Positions 22,761 through 35,029 of a DNA stretch of 64,000 nt are shown piece by piece. The stretch lies in contig CM069435.1 of the NCBI GenBank assembly GCA_035610365.1, positions 17,163,123 through 17,227,122 on the forward strand, in the 5' to 3' direction. The notes below the pieces were generated by a model. It saw only the letters and a list, made by a program, of their open reading frames with translations, was not told where the DNA came from and searched no databases. This DNA is from Aquatica leii. Its lineage: Eukaryota > Arthropoda > Insecta > Coleoptera > Lampyridae. Every line of letters begins with the position of its first letter. Position 1 is the stretch's first letter. The position numbers and the translations under genes are program-made.

Positions 22761-24365
22761 AAAATTAATTAAATATGAATGGCAAATTTAGTAGAATTAG
22801 CTAACTGTATAAGCACATTGATACAAAAAGAAATTTCGATGTTGATTATAAAACCGATACGATCTTAAAACGTAAAACAAATACCGAGTCCTAGTAATTA
22901 CAAGTCTCCGGTTAAACCCTTGCTAAATGAAACATCATCAAATAAACTCAAGCCAGTTTGAACATTTGCCCGCCGGCAAACATTTACAGACGCAAACATA
23001 TGTAAATGCATAATGTTGATTTACGTGCATTTGTACAATCGACGAGTTAGGATTTTGGAATCAATGGAAATTTAATAATAAATCATTTTGTAACAGACAT
23101 TCAACCATTATAGCAAGATTTATGGTACAATTTTAAAGAATAATTGGCAAAATCCGTATAGTGTTTATATTGTCTACAATATCTATAACCATTTAAAAAT
23201 TTTATTGTCGTAAAAACGGAAAGGCAATCATGTTTCTTTTTCATCTCACATATTTTATTTTATTTCACGGACTTTTTTACGGCATTACAGATTAGGATAC
23301 AAGCAGCACATAGAATTTTTATTTGCTACGGATCGTGTTCAACATCACTAGATCAATGGACTATTTTTTTCGTCCTTGTAGGATTTCAGTTAAGAAACGT
23401 TTTTCCAATAAAAAGATATTCAACTCAATATATCGTATTGTCTGGAATAAAATTCAAGCTTTTTTTTTAAATTAGTTAATATTCGTAAATTGTTTTTTTT
23501 AAGTAAATATTAATCGCGCAGTTTATAATGCTTAGCTCAATCTTGGGGAAACGCTGGATAGGGTTTCAGTTTAAAATTATAAAGTTTAAATGGGAATTGT
23601 TTTAGTACTTTGCAAGTTTAAATGTACTTTGCCACAATACTTTAGATAGCAACACATTGAAATATATGCAAGTTGGAAATTTTCTAGTAAAACTAAAATT
23701 TTTGACTACCCTATAAAAGGTGTTTGTCGTTAAAAGTAAAATTACAGAGGCGATTTTATAACATAAACATGCTAAATTTATGTTTATAATTTAATTATAG
23801 TAATATAACTTGATTTTAAATTTCATTACAACATGCCGAGCAAAATTCACATACTTCTAAAAACATTTACGTTAACCTGATTAAACTATGTTAAAATCGT
23901 ATGCTTCACATATCGATGCTATACACACAAGCTTCTACTTTCATAAATAAACTTCTACAGTATATACCACATTTCTTTAATCTAAAATTGTTTAACAAAA
24001 ACGTAGATTATGTTTATTATTGGTATTTACGTTGGTATACGAGCAAAGGAATAATGCGGTGCACTCCGTGCAAGGCGATTTTATCTACAGTTTTAGTTGA
24101 AAATTTATTCTTCTTGAAAGCTTTACGGTATTGCGCTGCAAAACAAATTTGAACACGTACAATATTTTTCACTGTTTTACATTGCAAATTATTACATTTA
24201 CAAAGGAACGTTATTGCAAATAAATTATTTTTTATTAGATGTTTCTACATTTTTGGAACTAAACTGAAACAAAATATAAATTGTTTCAGTTTATTTCTTT
24301 CTAAAAAAAGTAAATACAGTGCACGCTTCTTAATAAAATCACACTGGGACATTGGGTTAATTGGG
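22761..24365. other. AT-rich DNA, no recognised gene
   Basis: No domain, repeat pair or splice-flanked coding stretch recognised. The 83-codon frame at 23901-24152 looks incidental. Confidence 0.45.
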
Positions 24366-24602
24366 TTAATCGTAACTTAAGGCAGGTGGCAATTCAATGT
24401 CAAATATATTTATTTCAATAACGAGAAAGAGGTTAAAAACCTGTTACCAGAAACTCAGGTTTCTTGACTTGATCCGCCAAAAATAAATTGTTACGCTGGT
24501 CTTTTTGTAACAAAACAAAGCAACGGCTAGCACAGCTTCTTCGGAGAGGGATCGCAGGCTTTGTTATGTGTGATTATAACGTGAATCTAAAAAAAGGCGC
24601 CA
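24366..24602 (-). repeat. Retroelement leader fragment with TGGCGCC motif
   Basis: It shares cttaaggcaggtggca with 20286 and an agaggg...gtgtg block with the same segment. It ends with ggcgcca at 24596-24602, which on the minus strand is TGGCGCC, the typical gypsy primer-binding start. Likely the leader of a minus-strand LTR element whose body is lost. Confidence 0.4.
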
Positions 24603-25499
24603 AGACGATAAAAAATTAAATTCGGGAGATACCGTCTAACTCTACCCGTAGCAGGAAAAGAATAAATAACACCACAGAAGTAAGAATACCGAATATATAT
24701 ATTTATTATATCATAGAAGATGAAGAAGGTATATAAATGTAAGTTCTCGACAATATTTACACGTAGGTCGAATGAATTATAAGTTACGCCGAATAGCGAG
24801 CAACACACCGTACAACAAGCTGATCCTGTCGGTCTAAACAGTTACATGAACATAACGTCTGAATTTATATTTACAAATCTTTAAATTGTAGACAAACAAA
24901 ACAATTTAAGCCTTTGAGGCTCAACGCGCACTGCTTATAAGTTCGTAAAGCCCAAAAATATTATTAATTGTGGTAACTTAACATGCACGTACGGTCATAA
25001 ACGACATGACCACCGAAATACAAATCAAAGAAAGAAATTACAGCAGTAATACTCACAGTTAGGACCTCAGTCGGATATTAGCTAATCTCTGTACTTGATG
25101 TACCTAAAAAGTAATATTAAACCCAATTTAAACGAGCATCTAATGTTAACACAAATAAAAGGTCTCCTTAGCATCCAATCATTAAAAACGCAAATGCGCA
25201 GCATTTCCCTTCAACTTAACAACATAAATTTCCCTAGTGTTTGTCGTAATTATTCTTCCAAAGAGGGATTGTCCTGCCTGTTTCCAACCCTTGACGGTGG
25301 ATACGATAATGACGTTATCAATAATGTGACGTCATGAAAATTTTCCAACGAGGCCACCTGCTAGTTATCTTCGGTGATAACGATGAATATTTAGTGGGTA
25401 CCAATATCCGCTACAGACAATTAGCAGAGTGAATTTAAACCCTCAATAAAGAAAAATGTATACCACTCACCCCGTTTCAACCTTCCAAATGCAATTGCA

Positions 25500-27464
25500 T
25501 ATTAGGATAGTAGCATGAAACAATATAACGGTGAAGGTTAACCCGGGCGTAAAAGTACAGAACTCGTAGATGGTCTTGTAGGAAGTGAGATAAAAATGCT
25601 GTCTAAAGTTTGGCAGTCTCGGCGAAAGAGTAGGGAAATTCTCTTGACAAATTTCATACTCGGCGTGAAATTTTTCATACTCGTGAATTGAACTACTAAT
25701 TTCTTTTTTTTTAACATTACAAATTCCCCCCCAGCAACATAAAAACCTGGGAAGTGAACACTAGCTAAAGTCAAGAATAGAAATTTAGGCATACGCCAAG
25801 GACAGAACCCTAAAATCCAAAACCAACCCAAATACAATAACACCTAACCCAAGAAGAAACGTAGATGAAAGAGGTTTTCCCAATTTGCTAAGCATCACCA
25901 ACCAAATGTGTCCAAAAGTCGCATGAAGCGGAATGATACTCCCAAGAACCAAAAACTTAACCCACAGAAGAGAAGTATCAGAACAGGTAGTCATTGAAAG
26001 TCGACAACAGTCGTTACGCTATAAAGCAACAGAACAACGCAGTCCCATAGACCTCATTAACAGACAATACTATACAAACCAAGAGAAAAAAGAAGAAATA
26101 CAGGAAAGAAAGAAGTTTAGATCACGGTCAAGGACAACGCCCTAAAATCCCTTGAAACCCCAGCCCACGGATACAAATCTCGCTCTGAATATAAATCCTT
26201 AGAAAACCCCACAGGAAAAGGACAAAGGTACTATAGAAAAATGGAAAAGGAACGGTTCCCACAACCACGAGATTAGAAAAAAACCCCGGAATCTTATCGC
26301 AGCCTAAGGTTTCCTCGTTGAAGTGCCGGACGATTGTGTGGCGTCGAAGCGTCAAGCCCTCGGGACAAGATGTCAAAGCGCGTCGTTGGGCCTCTCAACG
26401 TTAGTCCACACAAGCGCACGTCACCGCAACCAGTACTCGCTTGCCCATAATAGTCTTCCTCCTACTCAGAGAGGATTTTGATCCACGACCAGAGAAAATA
26501 AGACCCAGGAAATCCCCCTACCCTAAAAGCAGATAAAAGAAAAAAGAAAAGAAGCATCCCATAATTTTGCCCTAATATCCAAAATAAAAAGGACTACAGC
26601 CCGCAATTGCTCGACTGTAGCCGAAAGCGGTGCCTGCTGTACAACCATAACATCCTATGCGCCGGTTAAGAAGAATTGGTCACCCCTGCCGAGCTCCATC
26701 AAGTCCGCCATACGGCCCCCAAAAGATATTTTGCCTGGTCCAGAGCTTGAGGTTACCGGGTCAGAGACAACCAACCTTCCCGAACGCATAGCCGTCAGGT
26801 TCATACAACAGGCGCCCCCCCCCTCATGGAGACAAATCAAAAGAAGAGAAAGAAAGACAGGAAGACAGAAAGGGAAAAGAGAGTACAATGGTGTAGTACG
26901 GCTCGTCTACCTCTCCCTAGATAGCCGACCCCGAGTGACCTACCCTACTGCTCAACCAACCGCCCAAACGCAGTAAGAAACAAGGAGACCAAAAAAACCG
27001 AAACAATGCATAATGTAGAGAACTTACTCACACTAGACTTGGATAGAGATATAGTGTTGTATAGTCGTCGAAAGACGGTATGATATCCTTCCCAAAAATA
27101 GAACGAAGCCCAAAATAATAATAACCTACTACAGGTAGCTAAAAAAAAATAAATCAAACTTATGAGAGGTCTGACAAAGACCACTCAGCCCCAAACTAAA
27201 ATCAACGAAAGAATATCATTAATAAGGAATCTGGTTACAGTAGACGAAGTCGTATTACTCTAACTGAGTAAAGAAATGAACCAGCAGTCCGATCAGTCAC
27301 TAGACCCCAGGCCAAAGACTAGAGTGACCACAAAACCTAGTTCTCCACTATGAATGTACGTAAACCTAATAAACACTAACACAGACGGACATTACATTTG
27401 CCTAACGTTAATTGTAGAATCCAAAAGAACCGAAGAAAGTAACCCAAATCGAAAGCAAAGTTAT
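25500..27464. other. GC-richer tract of unknown content after gypsy II pol
   Basis: About 2 kb of markedly higher GC than the surrounding DNA, lying downstream (minus-strand sense) of the pol stop of the gypsy element at 27465-30916. Open frames are short and show no env, LTR or other domain I recognise. Purine-rich runs and a C8-9 run near 26816 are present. It is probably part of that retroelement (a long 3' region or long LTR), but I found no matching second copy. Confidence 0.4.
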
Positions 27465-30400
27465 TCACCCAGAGAAGCAACAGATGATCTAGAACGTAGC
27501 TTACGTCGTTTACGCCGACGAGGATACAATAACGACACGTTGACCGACCGACGGTTTACCTGGTGTGGAGTCTCATTCGAATCAGAGTCCGAAGAGTTTT
27601 GATCTGGCTTAAGATCCTTAGCATGCCAGATACTCACCGATTGTCCCGTAGTAGTAACTAACTCGTACCTCCAAGAAGTTTTAACCGTTTTAATAACAAA
27701 AAGTCCCAGGAACTTAGATGCTAACTTGGCATTAAAATGCCTTGTGGCGTCAGAAAGCGTGTAGTTACGTCGCCATACCTAACCCCCAATTTTATATCGC
27801 ACATGTCGACGGCGAATATTATATCTGTTTTGCGTTTTTGTATACGCTTTAGAAAGTTGTTTCAAGATATGCGTACGAATGGCTTCATAATGGGACACTG
27901 AACGAGTAACTTTAGGTTCCGAAATAAGAACATCAGAAGAAGATGGACCAAAGAAATTTCCTGAAAGAACGTGTTCACGTCCGAACAGTGCAAAGAAAGG
28001 AGTACAATCAATGACCTCGTGTTTCGCAGTACGAATTGCGCAGCCAACCTTTGACAGATTCACATCCCAATCATGGTTTTTAAGACACGATTAATTCGTT
28101 CGGCTGGATTAGCCCTAGGATGATATTTAGCCGTAAAGAGTATCGTTGTCCCGTAAGTGGCGCAAAGTTTACCAAATTCTTTACTACAAAACTGAACACC
28201 ATTGTCCGTGATAAGATACTGAGGAGCACCAAAAAGAAAAAAAACATCTTTTTCGATGATTAGTCAGCGATCACTAATACATAACTATGGCCTTTCGAAG
28301 ATCGAAGCAGAGGACCCACGATGTCACAACAAAGAACTTGCCAAGGGTGTGATGGCTTAGCACAAGGAGCAAATATACCAGGAGGTGCAACTTGTTCCAC
28401 CTTGTGCGCTGCACACACACGACAACGCCGAATATAACGAGCGACATCTGCACGTAAGCAAGGTCAATAATAACGTTGTAAAATTCTTGCCGTAGTTTTC
28501 GAAACACCACAGTGTCCAACGACTGGAGGATCGTGATGGTTACGAATCATCTCCCTACGTTGTTCTGTAGGAACCACTATTTTCCAGTCATCCGAAGAAT
28601 CAGAAGAAAAATTAGTAACAACACGACGATAAAGAACATTATCTCTAACAGACCATTTCACAAACTTATGAGGAGCATCCAAGACACGTTTAAGAAGATT
28701 ATTATACCACAGATCAGAAGTCGGCAACTTAAGCATAAAGACAGAAGAAATGTTAGACAAGTGCATAGTTTCTAATACAGGAACTGAGCGAGACAGCGCA
28801 TCAGGAACGACATGACATGATCTTTTCCTTTTCGATAGATTATCGAAAAATCGTATTGTTGTAGTCTAATAGACCACCGAGCCAATCGTCTTGAAGGACT
28901 CTGCAAACGATTTAACCACAACAACAAATGATGATCAGTTATCATCGTGAAATGGAATCCTTCCACATAAGGACGGAACTTCTCTATGACCCATAACACA
29001 GCCAGACATTCTTTCTCAGTAGTCGAATAATGACGCTCCGCCTTAGTGAGCGATCGACTAAGATAACTAACAACCTTTTCACCAGCAAGGAAGCTGTTTT
29101 TAAGAGAATCAAATGCGGTCTGACATTTCGATGTCCAACTAAAAGAAACATTTTTACGAGTAAGAGCCGAAAGTGAAGATGTAAGAGAAGAAAAATTAAG
29201 AATAAAGCGACGGTACCAACTAGTCATACTAATAAATTGTCTGACATCAGTGACGTTTGAAGGAGTAGGGATATTAAGTATCGCTGTTACCTTATCCGGG
29301 TCTACCAACAGACCATTCTTGTTTACCACATATCCAAGGTATTTTAGTTCAGGCAAACAAAAATTACATTTTTTCCGACGTAAGGTAAGGCCAGCAGAGA
29401 TCAACCGTTCTAACACTTTTTCTAGCACGCTGATATGTTCATCAAACGTAGGTGTTGCTATGATAATATCGTCTAGGTAAGCAAAACAGTAGGGCTCTAA
29501 ATCCACACCCAATACTCGATCAATCAATCGCTGAAATGCAGCAGGCGCATTATGTAAACCAATTAGCATGCGAGTGAACTGAAAAAGACCACGAGAAGGA
29601 ACAGTAAAAGCAGTCACAGCTTTGGAGACTTCTGAAAGCGGAATCTGCTAATACGCAGACCGAATATCCAAGCTGGAAAGAAAACGTGCATCACTCAACC
29701 GATCTAGAATTGAAGTGATGTAAGGCAACGGATAACCATCCTTCTGCTTCACCTGGTTTACCTTCCTAAAATCAACGCAGAATCTATAGGTGTTGTCCTT
29801 CTTCCTTACTAAAACAATGGGACTAGACCACGGGCTATTCGACGGCTCTACAACTCTCAGACGTAACATTAACTTTTCATTAGCCATCTTCTGCAGCGCA
29901 GGCGAAAGGGGATAATACCACTGTTTTATGGGTTCAGCCGACGTTCGTATTTGGTGCTGAACGAGAGAGGTGTGAACAAGCCCTGAAAGTTGTTTATCGA
30001 ATGCGTCCGCGATAACATTGTTCAAAAGCTGTTGTTGATTAGGAAGAAGTTCAAATATGGGACTAAGCGAATCCGAAGAAATAACATAGATAGCGTTGAA
30101 AGTCCAAAGTCCCTGTCGAAAGTCAGGTATGAAGTTTATTGTTTTCCAGAAGTCGATGCCTAAAATTAGTTGTTGCAAAACTTTAGGAATAACTAAAGTG
30201 TTAATCGCTTTTACTTTACCTTTCAAAGAAAACGGCAACCGAACGGATCCTAGTACCGCACACTTATTATCATTAGCTAAATAACAAGAAGACACTGAAG
30301 AAGGAAAAAGACGAATATCTAAGGACTGCAAAATTTGCCACACTGGACCGCCGATAATGGTTCGAGAAGCACCAGTATTAAGAAGACCAAAGAAAAAGAA

Positions 30401-30916
30401 ACCTAAAACACTAACATTAAGATAAGGACGCTCATCATCACGAACACTGGAAAATACAAAATCCAAAAGAATACGTTGCTTGTCAGTCAAGTCTAAGATA
30501 GAATCCGAGGTTAAAGATAAAGCGTAGAATCTACGACTCGATCCGTAGACTCGTGCCTTAGTTTCCCGAGACAGTATTACACTTAGTACAATTGCGACGA
30601 CTAACCCCTGCCTGTCCACACCCGAAACAGTGAAGAGTAGGAGGTTTGTCACAATTCGGAGAGATATGTCCCAGCTGACGACGATTCCAACAAGTAACGC
30701 GGAAAGAACCAAGAAAACCTCGTCGAGGAGAATTAAAAGGAGTTTCTTAAAAGTAGAAGCAAGAGAAGAAATTGAGGTGTCGCTAGCATAAGCAAATGCA
30801 GGTTCCAACAGTCGAGTGGTACGCCGCGAAGGAGGTGGTTTATAGTTGTCTACTGAAAGTTTAGTTAACTCTAACTGCTTGCCATAGTCAATCAACTGGG
30901 TCACAACACAGAACAC
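27465..30916 (-). pseudogene. Ty3/gypsy pol (protease, RT, RNase H, integrase), element II
   Basis: From right to left: two degraded CCHC knuckles in one frame (30580-30695); a protease whose motif reads GLLNTGASRTIIGG, with Asn in place of the catalytic Asp; RT with PLPYITSILDRL and YLDD (about 29480); RNase H with TEKECLAVLW and MITDHHLLLWL; integrase with an H2C2 module (28480-28600), the first core Asp in CCDIVGP, and a C-terminal module (27465-27780). Damage: TAG at 29648-29650 replaces Trp in the SAYWQ-like motif, TGA at the 28464 end of the H2C2 segment also falls at a Trp, and integrase carries frameshifts. Clearly distinct from the 7-14 kb element; no macro domain. Inactive. Confidence 0.9.
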
Positions 30917-31895
30917 ATTACTATAAAGTCTGTAAAACTACAAAAAACTAAAGTTTCAAAAGCAGATATCTTTTACCCCATGCACTTTTTCACTTCGCTA
31001 AGTTAATTATCAATCGGCGATCAGTCATCAAATGAAATTGCAACCGATGCAGCGCTTAAATATATGAAGTTTCGTACATTGCAAACTCAGGCAGGAAAAA
31101 AACGCTTGTTCGCTAGTTGGGTCGTTGCAACCCAAATTTCAAGTTTAAACATAAATAACAATTTATGCGTACTCTTATTTGGAAAACATATTATTCTTGA
31201 CAAGTAATTTGGTTCCCTCGTCTCAAAGAGTAAAAATAAAAAAATAAACAAATAAAAAACAATGTAATAGCCAGCAACTCCTTACTGGTTTTTTTATCAT
31301 TATAAATTTTGTTTTGACAATGTTGTTCGTTGCTTTATCTTTTTTATATTTTTGAGTTTTGAGGCTTTTCGGCGCCGTCGTGCACCACACGATTTTGCCT
31401 TTATGTACGGCGTGGGACTGTAGGTGCATGTTACAGCTGTGTATTGTGCATCTGTACTTGTTCTTGTGACTTAATTTGCATTTGTTATGGTGCTAATAGA
31501 AAGCGCTTGGTATTATCCAGGGTTTGAAAAAAAGGCCATAAGAAATCAACTAACAACACTTATATAGAGGTTTGCTGAACACGACACAAGACCAAAGGCC
31601 AACAGATGGAACGCTAAAATAAAATAATGGCGCCCGTAAATAGGCAGAACAGAGCGAGGAAGATCATAACAAAGATGAGCAGACGATATCAAGAAAGCAG
31701 GTCTAACATGGAGAAGATGAGCAGTAATCCGAGATAAAAATAAGGAACTAGAGGAGGCTTATACTCACAGATGGGTAGAAATACGTAACAACAATTTTTT
31801 CGCAACTTTATTGCTGGCGGTCACTTCGTTGTATCGGCAATCAGGTCGCAAACTTTAGTTTGTTCATCCTACACTAAATTAAAAAGGCGCCAAAA
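30917..31895 (-). other. Probable leader region of gypsy II with interruption
   Basis: 30950-31470 is AT-rich without a recognised gene, and 31480-31885 is less AT-rich and leader-like. ggcgcca at 31886-31892 gives TGGCGCC on the minus strand, a plausible primer-binding site. The corresponding 5' LTR to the right could not be defined. Confidence 0.35.
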
Positions 31896-34500
31896 CAAGT
31901 AAACATTTCCTAATATAAATTTCGTTTAAATTTGTCTATCACTAAAAGGAACAAATTGACAAAACATAACTTCTAACAATAATATATATTTTAAAAAGAC
32001 CAATAACAATTAGAAATTTGTCAACCAATATGTTTATATCACACCTATAGTATCAGGCTCTTTCGTTCAGACAACCCACTATACAACCAATTATATTAAA
32101 TTGCTAACAAATGTTATAAATGAATGCTTTTAATTTAATTATAACTACCTTGTCTACTATGTAGTTGCAAAATAAGTCGATAATCGACAATGATAATAAT
32201 GAATTGCAAAAGAAAGTAAAATATGAGTACAGAAATTTATCAAACCGACACTTCTTTGTCAATTGTAGCGACTTCCACTACTCCGATTTATTCGATTTAA
32301 AACGGAAACTACGAGTGGTATATAAGTTTATGTACGACGGTTAATGTTATTTGTCCTTTGGCTATGGCTGCGTTCAAATGAGTGAAGAAATTTGACGTTA
32401 CGTCATAATACATAAGGTTACAGATGATATAAAGTTTACGACTATATATATATTTAAATCAGTATAATCTAACGTTATTATATAAAACATATTAAATACG
32501 TTGAAGGGTGACTGTTAACGAATATAATTGAAGTAAATTACATTAAACAAAATTCTACGTTGTATTGTTTTTCAGTATAAACGGATATTGTTTTTTCACA
32601 TCTTTTCAAAACTTAGTTTCCTCATTTTGCAAATTATTGCTTTTGGCGCTTCTTCTGGCATACTTTTTGTGTTTCACACAACTCATGAATGCAATTTTTT
32701 TTGTAACCACCTTAACTTTGTTTTCTCGTTTCACTACTGTACTATTGCTTCTTTAATCGTCGATTTTACCATAACATGAATGTATGTACACGCTTGTTGA
32801 TTTGATTTTTTCTTTTTTGGGTAATGTCGTGATTTATAATTTAAATTTGACGTTTTGTTGATAACGTTTCTAATTTTTCAGCGTGTTTTCTTGTTTTTTT
32901 TTTTTTGAAACGCAAAAACATTTCTTTATTTTCTCTTATTCATCCCTTACCTGATCATTGTCATATTTACTCGACTAGTTACAGGAAATTATTTAAATTT
33001 CTAATATGACAACAATAAAACTTTGGATAACAACTCATGGTATTGTAAAGGTACTAAAATTATGTAAAAACCTCTTAAAAACGTATTGATATGGTAAAAT
33101 ATGCAATTACGTTTTAAAACGTAAATATATACATTTATATGTAAGTATGCAAATGCCAACTGCCCGAAACCTAATAATGAGTATAATGACAAATGGTACA
33201 CATACAAAACATACACGAATAAACAAATTACAGAAAGGAAAAAAAGAAGACGATAAATAAGATAGATGAAAGCAGTAGAAAGTGATCTATTATCGAAAAA
33301 AACATGCAATCAAGCCAAATTAGTACCAAGACCGTAGGGTAGGATAGAAGTTAGAAAAATATTACTAAAAACAAAAATTAAATAAATACAAATTAGTTTT
33401 AAAAAAACATTCCTTTAACTAACTGTTTGCCAATTCTCCTAATTGAAATTGGATAAATCGGTTTAGCCGATACTGCATATTCTAAGCAAATTTCAATAAC
33501 ACATTAAAAATTCAATTTGCGCGGATAAATTATATTAAGATCGGATACATTTATTCGTCCGCGAAAATCTAATCTTCTGATCCTGCAATTTAGTATCCAA
33601 TCATACGGTAGCTGGACATCACGAAATCGTTGTAGATTATCTCATTCTGTGCTTACCGAATCATCCGATTACGCCAACATTAACATACGGATTTGCAAAG
33701 CAAAATCTGATATAAACCGCCTCTCATTATTATAATTGTTCACAATCTCGTACGTCGAGTTCAATTGCTGGATTACCACCATAAAATACCTGCGTCAACG
33801 TATCGACGCGACACGACGCCGCGATTGAATGTTTTATTTAATAAAAAACATTTTTGTAAGCTTTTATCAATCTTGTTTGTAGCACATTTGCGTTTGTATA
33901 TATTTTCTTCTGATTTTCGAGCATAATGAGATTTGAATTTTACGCAACATTTGATACAATCGCAAATTTATATTTTTATCAAAATTGAAAAATACTTTAT
34001 AATGCTATCGGAAATTTTCAGTAATCGTTTAACAAAAAAAAATACCGTTTAGGTTTAATACTTTTACTGAATGGACGTTTATCTAATTTAAATTTTGCAT
34101 TTATTTCGCATTAGGAAGACATTGTTGTAATTTTATACGAAACGATTACATAAATATTTTTTATTTGTTATACGTTTAGTGGAAATTTGTTGGTGTGACG
34201 TGATAACGCCAATGAAAGCTGGTAATTGCCTCAAACGTATCGATTTTTACACTGTGTAGAAGCATCGAGCTTTCTTAAATTTTACGAATGTTATTTACAA
34301 CAGAAAAATTGGATGATTTATTAAAACGGAATTGTTAATTAAGAAAAATTTATAGTATCAGTCAACTTCAACTATCGATTGTTTTTCTCGTCTTGTAGTA
34401 CCCTCAACAAGCTTAGGCATTGATGACGTAACAGAATCATTTTTAATGATATAGATTATTACTAATAACGTTCGACGTTTCGCTGTCTATACTACCAGCT
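31896..34500. other. AT-rich DNA, no recognised gene
   Basis: No coding region identified. The stretch 33420-33840 is less AT-rich and free of obvious repeat signatures, so it could be unique host noncoding DNA. The open frames at 32565-32779 and 33001-33309 are low-complexity. Confidence 0.4.
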
Positions 34501-34525
34501 TCGTTTCTATTTCTCAGCGTACTCT

Positions 34526-34780
34526 TTACATATGCCTGATGTGCACCCAATAGTTCCATTGACCGTGACGATGTTGAGTAACTCTTCCACGTGCTGCTGA
34601 GGTATTATATATTTTTCTGTTAACGTTCTTGTTCTTTTCTATCTCTATGGCTTCTTTGATTAATCCCGTCCTGTAGTTCTTAGTGGTAGGTATCACTTTT
34701 GCGTTGTCGAAATTTATTTGATGTCTCGTTTCAGGTGTGTGTTTTGCTACTGTCGATTTTCCATTTCTTTTAAATCTCAT
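34526..34780 (-). pseudogene. Penelope-like retroelement C-terminal fragment
   Basis: The peptide includes KSTVAKHTPETRHQINF and LIKEAIEIEKN, resembling the tail of arthropod Penelope-like elements (the GIY-YIG-containing end: AxHxxxTGHxIxF ... REAIEIxK). It is only 84 residues, so the polymerase part is absent. A related fragment lies on the plus strand 110 bp further on. The family call is from memory of the motif and could be another retroelement tail. Confidence 0.5.
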
Positions 34781-34884
34781 ATATTTTGGTTACTCGCACT
34801 TTCGTTTGTTCCGTCTCTGTTTTCTGCTTCTTTTGCATTCTCGTGGCTCTCTTTATGTCTATGTTTGTGTAACCATTATTCTTA

Positions 34885-34990
34885 AGTACTTTGTTGAATT
34901 AAATTTTGACAACGTACAAGTGATAGCTACCATAAGAACTACAAAAAAAGACTAATCAAGGAAGTCATAAAAATAGAAAAATTTACAGAT
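34885..34990 (+). pseudogene. Second Penelope-like tail fragment, opposite strand
   Basis: Translations NFDNVQVIATIRTTKK and, one frame over, RLIKEVIKIEKF match the peptide of 34526-34780 (NFDNAKVIPTT and LIKEAIEIEK). It is frameshifted and short. Confidence 0.5.
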
Positions 34991-35029
34991 ATCGCAGATA
35001 TCTTGCAACTATCAGAAGATGTTGAAAAC

